This document shows, in pieces, positions 1 to 5,425 of a DNA stretch of 5,745 bases. Under the pieces are notes generated by a model. That model ran no database searches, was not told where the DNA came from, and saw only the letters and a list, made by a program, of their open reading frames with translations. Each line of letters starts with the position of its first letter. The first letter of the stretch is position 1. The position numbers and the translations under genes were made by a program. Source of the DNA: an uncultured Oscillospiraceae bacterium (GTDB lineage: Bacteria > Bacillota > Clostridia > Oscillospirales > Ruminococcaceae); contig CAKSZX010000016.1 of the NCBI GenBank assembly GCA_934526065.1, positions 1 through 5,745 on the forward strand, given 5' to 3'.

Positions 1-85
1 GAATAAATGCGACTTTCTTATTTTCAATTTCTTCCTTTATCAGACTTCCTACACTTGAAAAATGCGAACATAAAAACAGTTTCAT
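1..85 (-). CDS. N-terminus of a peptidase S51 / type 1 glutamine-amidotransferase-like protein (partial)
   Basis: Read on the minus strand, an ATG at 85-83 opens a frame that stays open to the window edge (28 codons seen). It begins MKLFLCSHFSSVGSLIKEEI and continues ENKKVAFI. An AAAGGAG ribosome site (99-93) lies 7 nt upstream, which fixes the start. A first beta strand of the MKLFLCS type, a small helix, then a KKVAFI strand is the usual N-terminus of clostridial and listerial peptidase-E-like (S51, class I GATase fold) proteins. Those are cytoplasmic and mostly of unknown substrate. The catalytic Ser and His lie outside the window, so activity cannot be judged. The start overlaps by one base the stop of the upstream gene remnant (87-85), which suggests translational coupling in the original arrangement. 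The assignment rests on 28 residues recognised from memory of the family. Confidence 0.65.
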   Translation of the reverse strand, partial: MKLFLCSHFSSVGSLIKEEIENKKVAFI

Positions 86-237
86 CAATATTCTCCTTTA
101 TAAATTCCGATTTGTCCGGCTGTTTCATTATTTGTATAGACGGAAAAGCCGACAAATTGTTCCGATTTTTCTGTATCATACAATATTTTTGTGATACTTG
201 CAGGGTATATTTCAACCTTGCTCCTATCAGTCGGTAT
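85..237 (-). pseudogene. 3' remnant of an unidentified gene, copy 1
   Basis: On the minus strand a 50-codon open frame (237 down to the TGA at 87-85) has no ATG or GTG start. It is preceded directly by a stop (240-238). It reads IPTDRSKVEIYPASITKILY then DTEKSEQFVGFSVYTNNETA and ends GQIGIYKGEY. Most of it (208-102) is the 107-bp repeat, and the same residues recur in the second copy near 446-575. I do not recognise the family. The differences between copies change amino acids conservatively (S/L, G/S, T/A), as expected for a fragment that once was coding. Its stop overlaps the start codon of the S51-like gene, so it probably was the last part of the gene upstream in that operon. It could instead be a non-coding repeat that happens to be open. 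Confidence 0.4.
102..208. repeat. 107-bp direct repeat, copy 1
   Basis: Positions 102-208 match 469-575 at 102 of 107 bases, with an offset of 367 bp. All five differences are transitions. Homology stops sharply on both sides: the sequence to the left becomes the S51-like gene start, and the sequence to the right diverges after GGTAT. Inside is an inverted repeat TTTGTCcGGC (111-120) / GCCGACAAA (148-156) with one bulged C and a 27-nt loop. A second imperfect hairpin pairs GTATC (173-177) with GATAC (193-197). The hairpins are only partly kept in copy 2, so coding ancestry on the minus strand explains the repeat better than RNA structure. Confidence 0.9.
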
Positions 238-267
238 TTAGTTCAACAAATTGGAATTTGCACTTCC

Positions 268-453
268 TTACTCGTTTTCTTTTTTATTGTTTCTACTAAT
301 ATTCGAGCTTAACGATACAATTCCACTGCATAAAAATATTACCCAAATTCTAATATTTTCTTGATTTATCGCACTATAAATCAAGCATATTATGCTTAAT
401 ATAATCTGTACAATTGAACAAATCACTCCTATTTTTTGTGTCTTTTTATCCAT
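268..453 (-). CDS. Small two-helix membrane protein, 61 aa, function unknown
   Basis: Minus-strand ORF of 61 codons, stop TAA at 270-268. Two ATGs stand side by side (456-454 and 453-451). The GGAGGAG ribosome site at 466-460 is 3 nt from the first and 6 nt from the second, so I choose the second, giving MDKKTQKIG at the N-terminus. Residues about 8-29 (IGVICSIVQIILSIICLIYS and following) form a strong membrane helix, and residues about 34-50 (IRIWVIFLCSGIVSLSS) form a second. A Lys-rich start and an RNNKKENE tail suggest both ends lie in the cytoplasm. Its start lies inside the end of the upstream remnant (stop at 448-446). No family is recognised. Small proteins of this shape include transporter accessory and immunity-type proteins, but nothing here decides. 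The excellent ribosome site and intact frame argue for a real gene. Confidence 0.65.
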   Translation of the reverse strand: MDKKTQKIGVICSIVQIILSIICLIYSAINQENIRIWVIFLCSGIVSLSSNISRNNKKENE

Positions 454-459
454 CATTGT

Positions 460-466
460 CTCCTCC
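460..466 (-). promoter_or_regulatory. Ribosome site GGAGGAG deciding the start of the small membrane protein
   Basis: GGAGGAG on the minus strand (466-460) is a near-full anti-16S match. Its 6-nt distance to the ATG at 453-451, against 3 nt to the ATG at 456-454, favours the second ATG. Confidence 0.7.
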
Positions 467-468
467 AC

Positions 469-575
469 AAATTCCGATTTGTCCGGCTGTTTCATTATTT
501 GTATAGACGGAAAAGCTGACAAATTGTTCCAACTTTTCTGTATCATACAATATTTTTGCGATACTTGCAAGGTAT
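469..575. repeat. 107-bp direct repeat, copy 2
   Basis: Second copy of the repeat at 102-208 (102 of 107 identical). Its left edge adds a palindrome ACAAAT-TCCG-ATTTGT (467-482), of which copy 1 keeps all but the first bases. As in copy 1, it ends a few bases before the ribosome site of a minus-strand gene, here the small membrane protein. The two copies therefore sit at equivalent places in front of two unrelated genes. Confidence 0.9.
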
Positions 576-713
576 GAAAAGATGCAGAAGTTGCCTTCGA
601 CTATTTCCGTGGAAATGTCTGTATCATTAGTGAGCTTTCCGTCAGCCATTTGTGAAATCAACGAAATTTATTTCATCAACACTTAGGTAAAAAGGAAGGT
701 ACCACACAGCAAC

Positions 714-742
714 TTTACAATTTTAAAAAATCTTGTTATAAT
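714..742 (+). promoter_or_regulatory. Promoter P1 of the dehydratase operon
   Basis: TTTACA (714-719), a 17-bp spacer and a perfect TATAAT (737-742) with an extended TGT just before the -10 form a textbook vegetative sigma-factor promoter. Transcription should start near 749, giving an untranslated leader of about 145 nt before the ATG at 894. Confidence 0.75.
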
Positions 743-790
743 AGTGTGCTTTAATAAGGAATTATCACCTTGTTTTTGCTTTGTTTATTT

Positions 791-819
791 TTTACACACA
801 TAATTTTAACAGTCATAAT
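791..819 (+). promoter_or_regulatory. Second promoter P2 of the dehydratase operon
   Basis: TTTACA (791-796), 17 bp, CATAAT (814-819) matches the consensus at five of six in each box. An overlapping TATAAT (822-827) has no -35 at good distance. A start near 826 would leave a leader of about 68 nt before 894 and would make an ATG at 837 almost leaderless, which supports the later start codon. Confidence 0.5.
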
Positions 820-882
820 GCTATAATTACACTTGTATGTTTAGCATTGAGGCATTGCCTCATGAATTTTACATTTATATAC

Positions 883-888
883 AGAGGA
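883..888 (+). promoter_or_regulatory. Ribosome site deciding the start of the activase gene
   Basis: AGAGGA ends 5 nt before the ATG at 894. The in-frame ATG at 837 has no such site and would add 19 residues (MFSIEALPHEFYIYIQRIN) that fall before the first beta strand of the ATPase fold. Family proteins begin directly with a sequence like MKVKVGIDIGSTT. Confidence 0.8.
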
Positions 889-893
889 TAAAT

Positions 894-3854
894 ATGAAAG
901 TTAAAGTCGGTATTGATATAGGCAGTACAACGGTAAAGGTTGTTGTACTGGACGAAAATGATAAATCATTATATGAAAGTTATGAAAGGCACTTTGCCAA
1001 AGTTCGTGAAAAGGCAGTTGAACAGCTTAAAGCCGCAAGCGAATTTTTAAAGGGAAACGAAATAAAGGTTTCCATCACAGGCAGTGCCGGTTTAGGGGTT
1101 GCCAAGGCGGCGGATATCCCGTTTGTACAGGAAGTTTACGCCACTGCTCGGGCGGTAAATAAATACATACCTCAGGCAGACGCCGTAATCGAACTGGGCG
1201 GTGAGGACGCAAAGATTATCTTCTTCCGTGGCTCTTTGGAGGAGAGAATGAACGGTTCCTGTGCCGGTGGCACAGGCGCCTTTATAGACCAAATGGCAAC
1301 ACTTTTGAATGTGGACGCAGACGAGCTGGACAGGCTCAGTTTAAAACACGAAAAAATCTACCCTATCGCCTCTCGCTGCGGCGTTTTCGCAAAAAGCGAC
1401 ATTCAGCCTATTCTCAACCAGGGCGGCAGAAAAGAAGATGTTGCCGCATCTATTTTCCAAGCTGTTGTTGACCAGACAATCGCAGGCCTTACACAGGGCC
1501 GTGATTTGGACGGCACAATAGTTTTCCTGGGCGGCCCTTTGCACTTCTTAAAGGGTTTGCGCCAAAGATTTACAGAGACATTGAAACTTGACGAAGAACA
1601 CGGTATCTTCCCGGAAAACGCACAGGTTTTTGCCGCTATCGGCGCCGCTTTGTGTGCTCGGCAGTATGACACAACCGATTATGAAACACTTATTTCAAAA
1701 TTGGAAAATGCCGTAACTGCATCTTCCATACAGAACCCGATGCCGCCGCTTTTTAAAAATGAAGAAGAATATCGGGAATTTTCAAACCGCCATGCACAGG
1801 CAAAGCCTGCTCTTGTAAACATAAATGATTACACAGGCAAGGCTTATTTGGGTATCGACGCCGGTTCAACCACAACAAAAATCGTTCTCATGGCGGAAAA
1901 CGGCGGTATTCTTTACAGCTACTACAATTCAAACAAGGGCAACCCTGTTTCCATAGTAAAAGAACAGCTTGAAAAAATTTACGATATGTGCGGCGACAAA
2001 ATCAAAATTTGTAAAAGCGGCGTAACAGGCTACGGCGAGGATCTTATTAAAAATGCTTTCGGCGTGGACTACGGCCTTGTTGAAACCGTTGCCCACCTTC
2101 GTGCAGCCAAACACTTCCGGCCGGATGTTGACTTTATCATAGACATCGGCGGCCAGGATATGAAGTGCTTTAAAATAAGAAACGGCGCAGTTGACAGCAT
2201 TATGCTAAACGAGGCATGTTCCTCCGGCTGCGGTTCGTTTATCGAAACATTTGCAAAGGCTTTGGGCTATTCCATTGCGGATTTTGCAAGAATAGGTCTT
2301 TTTGCAAAAACCCCGGTAAACCTGGGTTCAAGATGCACCGTGTTTATGAACTCCTCCGTTAAGCAGGCCCAGAAAGACGGCGCAACCGTTGAGGATATTT
2401 CCGCCGGTCTTTCCATATCGGTAGTTAAAAATGCCATTTATAAGGTTTTGCGTGCCTCAAATGCAGACGATTTGGGCAAACACATTGTTGTTCAGGGCGG
2501 CACATTCTTAAATGACGCCGTGCTTCGCAGCTTTGAACAGGAAATCGGCAGAAATGTAACCCGTCCTGTTATCGCAGGTCTTATGGGCGCTTACGGTGCG
2601 GCTCTTTACGCACAGGATTCAAAGGGGGAAAACACAACTCTCCTCACAAAAGAACAGCTTTCTCACTTTGAACACAGCGCAAAGCCGGTTACATGCAATC
2701 TTTGTACAAATCACTGCTCACTTACGGTAAACACATTTGACGGCGGCAGAAGATTTATCTCCGGCAACCGTTGTTCACGCCCCTTGGGCAAGGAAAAATC
2801 CACAACCCCGAATATGTATCAGTATAAACTGAAAAAACTTTTGGCCATGGAGGGCAAAGGACAGGGAGACGGCAGCAGAGGCAAAATGGGTATTCCGTTA
2901 GGTCTTAATATGTATGAAAACCTGCCTTTGTGGTACACGATATTCACACAGCTTAATTTTGAAGTTGTGCTCTCCGGCGTTGCCGACAGAAAGACGTATC
3001 TTTTAGGTCAGCGCACCATTCCGTCGGACACGGTTTGCTACCCGGCAAAACTTATGCACGGCCATGTACAAAAGCTTGTAAATGCCGGCGTTGAAAATAT
3101 CTTCTACCCTTGTATGTCTTACAACTTTGACGAGGGCAAAGGCGATAACCACTACAACTGCCCTGTTGTGGCATATTACCCGGAACTTTTGGCGGCAAAT
3201 ATGCCGAGCCTTAAAGATGTAAACTTTATGGATTTCTATGTGGGACTTTCAAGACCGAAAGATTTTGAAAAGAAGTTCAGCGAAAAAATGTTTGAAATCT
3301 TCGGTATTCCTAAGCATGAAACCGCAAAGGCCGTTCGCAAAGGTTACGAGGCTTACCACGCCTACAAGGCAGATGTTGTAAAAACCACAAACGAATACAT
3401 AGAATACGCCCGTGAGAAGGGCTTGCCTATTATAGTAATGGCAGGCAGACCTTACCACATAGACCCGGAAATCAACCACGGTATCGACGAGTTGATAGCA
3501 GGTTTTGACTTGGTTGTAATCGGCGAGGACGGAATATCCGACATTATGGAAAAACAACCAAGAAAAGTCCTTAACCAGTGGACATATCAGGCTCGTATGT
3601 ACCAGGCCGCAAGGTATGTTTGCACACAGCCGGATATGCAGCTTGTGCAGCTTGTAAGTTTCGGCTGCGGCACAGACGCTATAACCACCGACGAAATGAG
3701 AGACATTTTAGAGGGCGGCGGCAAACTTTATACACAGCTTAAAATAGATGATATTTCTAACCTTGGCGCAGTTAAGATAAGAATAAGAAGCCTTATTGCC
3801 GCCATGGACGCCCAAAAACGGCGGAAAGAAAACAGTGAAAGGAGCTCTTTGTAA
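894..3854 (+). CDS. Double BadF/HgdC-type ATPase (acyl-CoA dehydratase activase) with DUF2229 and dehydratase-like tail, 986 aa
   Basis: Cytoplasmic iron-sulfur ATPase-reductase. Numbering from the ATG at 894. Module 1 (about 4-255) has the phosphate loop DIGSTT (8-13), LGGED (101-105) and two cysteines, C123 in NGSCAGGTG and C162 in SRCGVF. Module 2 (about 318-575) repeats this: DAGSTT (322-327), DIGGQD (417-422), C442 and C481. The 39-residue Cys spacing in both equals that of HgdC, whose homodimer holds one [4Fe-4S] at its interface, so this protein probably carries both halves in one chain. Next is a four-Cys stretch (C601, C604, C608, C627). A DUF2229-type region follows (about 665-790) with C715 in VCYPAK, C740 in YPCMSYN and C756. 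The tail (about 843-970, GLPIIVMAGRPYH; C910, C925) resembles an HgdA/B C-terminal domain. By family analogy, ATP hydrolysis drives electron transfer to a dehydratase-like or double-cubane cluster. The substrate is unknown. The gene is translationally coupled to the next one, which supplies the missing subunit. Confidence 0.9.
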   Translation: MKVKVGIDIGSTTVKVVVLDENDKSLYESYERHFAKVREKAVEQLKAASEFLKGNEIKVSITGSAGLGVAKAADIPFVQEVYATARAVNKYIPQADAVIELGGEDAKIIFFRGSLEERMNGSCAGGTGAFIDQMATLLNVDADELDRLSLKHEKIYPIASRCGVFAKSDIQPILNQGGRKEDVAASIFQAVVDQTIAGLTQGRDLDGTIVFLGGPLHFLKGLRQRFTETLKLDEEHGIFPENAQVFAAIGAALCARQYDTTDYETLISKLENAVTASSIQNPMPPLFKNEEEYREFSNRHAQAKPALVNINDYTGKAYLGIDAGSTTTKIVLMAENGGILYSYYNSNKGNPVSIVKEQLEKIYDMCGDKIKICKSGVTGYGEDLIKNAFGVDYGLVETVAHLRAAKHFRPDVDFIIDIGGQDMKCFKIRNGAVDSIMLNEACSSGCGSFIETFAKALGYSIADFARIGLFAKTPVNLGSRCTVFMNSSVKQAQKDGATVEDISAGLSISVVKNAIYKVLRASNADDLGKHIVVQGGTFLNDAVLRSFEQEIGRNVTRPVIAGLMGAYGAALYAQDSKGENTTLLTKEQLSHFEHSAKPVTCNLCTNHCSLTVNTFDGGRRFISGNRCSRPLGKEKSTTPNMYQYKLKKLLAMEGKGQGDGSRGKMGIPLGLNMYENLPLWYTIFTQLNFEVVLSGVADRKTYLLGQRTIPSDTVCYPAKLMHGHVQKLVNAGVENIFYPCMSYNFDEGKGDNHYNCPVVAYYPELLAANMPSLKDVNFMDFYVGLSRPKDFEKKFSEKMFEIFGIPKHETAKAVRKGYEAYHAYKADVVKTTNEYIEYAREKGLPIIVMAGRPYHIDPEINHGIDELIAGFDLVVIGEDGISDIMEKQPRKVLNQWTYQARMYQAARYVCTQPDMQLVQLVSFGCGTDAITTDEMRDILEGGGKLYTQLKIDDISNLGAVKIRIRSLIAAMDAQKRRKENSERSSL
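3838..3844 (+). promoter_or_regulatory. Ribosome site of the dehydratase subunit inside the activase gene
   Basis: AAAGGAG lies within the last codons of the first gene, 9 nt before the ATG at 3854. With the TAATG stop/start overlap it allows both reinitiation and independent loading, and it shows that the split into two proteins is built into the sequence. Confidence 0.8.
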
Positions 3855-5146
3855 TGGCAGAATTGAAATATGACGAAACCGGCCGTCTTCTCTTTACCGA
3901 GGAGATGAAAAAGGAATATACCATACTTATTCCGCAAATGTTACCTGTTCACTTTACCATAATGCGCCAGATTTTTGAAAGTCAGGGCTATAAGTGCGAA
4001 ACCTTAGGCGGTGACCCACGAGAAATTGTGGATACAGGCCTTAAATATGTACATAACGACACATGTTACCCTGCTCTTTTGGTTATCGGTCAGCTTTTGA
4101 CGGCGGTAAACAGCGGCAAGTATGACAAGGACAAAATCGCACTTTTGATAACTCAAACAGGCGGCGGCTGCCGTGCCTCAAATTACATCCACCTTTTGAG
4201 AAAGGCTTTAAAAAAGGCAGGCTATGAAAATATCCCGGTTATCTCATTAAACCTTTCCGGTATGGAAAAGAATCCTGGCTTTAAACTTTCGGTAAGCCTT
4301 ATAATAAAAATGGCTTTTGCCATGGTTTACGGGGATTTGATTATTCTTTTGGCTAACCAGACAAAGCCTTACGAAATAAATAAAGGCGAAACCGATGCCC
4401 TTGTGGAAAAATGGGAAAAACTTCTTGTGGAAAAGTTCAAAGAAGGGGTAAAAATCAGCCGTAAGGATTTGCGCCTTACAATGGATAAAATTTGCGCCGA
4501 CTTTGCAAAAATTCAAACAACCGAAAAGAATAAGACAAGAGTAGGAGTCGTAGGGGAAATTTATGTAAAATATTCTCCTTTGGGCAATAACAACCTTGAA
4601 GAATTTTTGTTTAATGAAGGCTGCGAGGTTGTAGTACCGGGTCTTATGGACTTTATCATATTTAAAATCTATAATCGTGAGGTTGATGTTGAACTTTACG
4701 GCGGCAGCAAGCTGAAAAAGGCTGTGGCACACTACTTTAAAAAGTTTGTGGAGGCAATACAGCAGGATATGATAGACGTTATAAACAAGTACCCCACATA
4801 CCGTGCCCCCGGCACATTCAGTCATTTGGAACATTTGGCTATGGAATATCTGGGCCCGGGCAACAAGATGGGTGAAGGCTGGCTTTTGACAGGGGAAATG
4901 TTGGAGCTTATCAACGACGGCACAAGCAATATAGTTTGTACACAGCCATTCGGTTGCTTGCCTAACCACATTGTAGGCAAGGGTATGGTAAGAAAAATAA
5001 AGGACGATTACCCGGACAGCAATATTGTTGCCATCGACTATGACCCCAGCGCAACAAAAATTAACCAGGAAAACAGAATTAAACTTATGCTCAGCAACAC
5101 CGGCAAGATGAAACAGTTTGTAAAGCCGGATATTAAAGGGGAATAA
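3854..5146 (+). CDS. 2-hydroxyacyl-CoA dehydratase (HgdB-like) subunit, 430 aa
   Basis: Soluble iron-sulfur subunit of the 2-hydroxyacyl-CoA dehydratase / double-cubane protein group. Residues 1-160 form the first domain, with C71 in NDTCYPALL and C106 in TGGGCRASNY. About 225-275 starts a second domain (RVGVVGEIYVKYSP), and the C-terminal part has C362 and C368 in VCTQPFGCLPNH followed by IVAIDYDPSATKIN. The Cys positions parallel those in the tail of the upstream protein (C715, C740, C910/C925), so the two probably form an HgdA/HgdB-like pseudo-dimer around an iron-sulfur centre. It starts by one-base overlap with the upstream stop. In many clostridia this region is, as I recall, fused to the upstream protein in one chain of about 1400 residues. 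Summed length here is 1416. True substrate is not visible: known relatives dehydrate hydroxyacyl-CoAs, while double-cubane proteins reduce small molecules. No signal peptide or membrane helix is seen. Confidence 0.88.
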   Translation: MAELKYDETGRLLFTEEMKKEYTILIPQMLPVHFTIMRQIFESQGYKCETLGGDPREIVDTGLKYVHNDTCYPALLVIGQLLTAVNSGKYDKDKIALLITQTGGGCRASNYIHLLRKALKKAGYENIPVISLNLSGMEKNPGFKLSVSLIIKMAFAMVYGDLIILLANQTKPYEINKGETDALVEKWEKLLVEKFKEGVKISRKDLRLTMDKICADFAKIQTTEKNKTRVGVVGEIYVKYSPLGNNNLEEFLFNEGCEVVVPGLMDFIIFKIYNREVDVELYGGSKLKKAVAHYFKKFVEAIQQDMIDVINKYPTYRAPGTFSHLEHLAMEYLGPGNKMGEGWLLTGEMLELINDGTSNIVCTQPFGCLPNHIVGKGMVRKIKDDYPDSNIVAIDYDPSATKINQENRIKLMLSNTGKMKQFVKPDIKGE

Positions 5147-5152
5147 TTTAAT

Positions 5153-5168
5153 AATGTGACTAAGTCAC
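5153..5168. promoter_or_regulatory. Palindromic operator-like site, copy 1
   Basis: AATGTGACTAAGTCAC contains the perfect inverted repeat GTGAC-TAA-GTCAC (arms can be read as six bases around one central A). It begins 6 nt after the dehydratase stop and ends 2 nt before the terminator stem. The same 16 bases recur at 5321-5336. It looks like the target of a dimeric regulator, but I cannot name the regulator. Confidence 0.5.
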
Positions 5169-5170
5169 CA

Positions 5171-5200
5171 AAGCACGCAGAATAAAATGCGTGCTTTTTT
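5171..5200 (+). terminator. Intrinsic terminator of the dehydratase operon
   Basis: AAGCACGCA (5171-5179), an 8-nt loop and TGCGTGCTT (5188-5196) form a perfect 9-bp stem running into a T tract to 5200. It lies 25 nt after the stop codon at 5146 and separates this operon from the peptide array. Confidence 0.9.
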
Positions 5201-5320
5201 ACTTATAAAAATATATTTATTCGTTAATTTACACTTATTTTACACTCTTGATTATACATCTTGCACAATCAATAAAATTTATTTAGGCATTTTAACGAAA
5301 TATTTAACAAATGTTTGTGC
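5201..5320. other. AT-rich spacer with an 8-bp inverted repeat, no gene
   Basis: No ORF of note on either strand. It contains two TTTACACT repeats 11 bp apart (5228-5235 and 5239-5246) and TTGCACAA (5261-5268). The exact reverse complement of the latter, TTGTGCAA, follows at 5315-5322 across a 46-bp gap and touches the second palindrome. A weak promoter (TTTACA 5228, TATACA 5253, 19-bp spacing) cannot be excluded but is not convincing. Confidence 0.5.
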
Positions 5321-5336
5321 AATGTGACTAAGTCAC
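5321..5336. promoter_or_regulatory. Palindromic operator-like site, copy 2, upstream of the peptide array promoter
   Basis: Exact 16-bp copy of the site at 5153-5168, centred at 5330. Relative to the -10 boxes TATACT (5359-5364) or TATAAT (5364-5369), its centre falls at roughly -41 to -46 from the expected transcription start. That is the place where class II activators such as Crp/Fnr-family proteins bind. With the poor -35 this suggests activation, although repression by overlap with the -35 region is equally possible. Confidence 0.55.
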
Positions 5337-5340
5337 TGAA

Positions 5341-5369
5341 TTATACTCATTTAGGTGATATACTATAAT
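5341..5369 (+). promoter_or_regulatory. Promoter of the small-peptide array
   Basis: A perfect TATAAT (5364-5369) overlaps an alternative TATACT (5359-5364). At the proper distance only TTATAC (5341-5346) or CTGAAT is found, both poor -35 elements. The -10 region lies inside an inverted repeat GTGAT (5355-5359) / ATCAC (5368-5372). The expected start near 5371-5376 leaves a leader of about 50 nt before the first peptide ORF. A weak -35 with a palindrome next to it fits a regulated promoter. Confidence 0.55.
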
Positions 5370-5425
5370 CACACTAAGGGAAAGGAAATCCCAAGGTGAT
5401 AAAACAAAAGAGAAGGTACAGTAAA

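Larger units (their letters stand above)
446..667 (-). pseudogene. 3' remnant of the same unidentified gene, copy 2 (probably frameshifted)
   Basis: On the minus strand the frame is open from 667 to the TAA at 448-446, with only a TTG (661-659) as possible start and no ribosome site before it. It reads MADGKLTNDTDISTEIVEGN from 649, then FCIFSYLASIAKILYDTEKL, and ends NETAGQIGICGGDNDG. The C-terminal half is the copy of the remnant at 85-237. A different minus frame just upstream (722-642) reads VWYLPFYLSVDEINFVDFTN before a TGA. This looks protein-like and may be the preceding part of the same gene joined through a frameshift near 645-660. The family is not recognised. It may alternatively be a short functional ORF with a TTG start, but the missing ribosome site makes that less likely. 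Confidence 0.4.

Noticed and set aside
7..312. Plus-strand ORF of 101 codons across the left repeat, and a similar one at 392-577
   Set aside because: No ribosome site. The frames are antisense to the better-supported minus-strand gene starts and remnants, and they share sequence only because of the direct repeat.
268..570. A 100-codon reading of the small membrane protein starting at 570
   Set aside because: The extra N-terminus is the repeat in the wrong frame. The GGAGGAG site at 460-466 points to the ATG at 453-451.
102..575. Integron attC sites formed by the 107-bp repeats
   Set aside because: A bulged stem is present, but the GTTRRRY/RYYYAAC core sites are not found at the ends, and the repeat lies before, not after, each ORF and encodes a protein end.
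837..893. ATG at 837 as the start of the activase gene (19 extra residues)
   Set aside because: It has no ribosome site, lies almost on the P2 transcription start, and family proteins begin directly with the first ATPase strand. The ATG at 894 has AGAGGA 5 nt upstream.
4247..4969. 240-codon minus-strand ORF opposite the dehydratase subunit
   Set aside because: It is the antisense of a well-supported gene, has no recognisable domain, and its length follows from codon use on the real strand.
5228..5258. Promoter TTTACA-19-TATACA upstream of the array
   Set aside because: Spacing of 19 bp and a four-of-six -10. Much weaker than the -10 at 5364.
5378..5392. GGGA/TCCC hairpin in the leader of the peptide array as a terminator or attenuator
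   Set aside because: Only four base pairs with a 7-nt loop and no T tract. Too weak to call.
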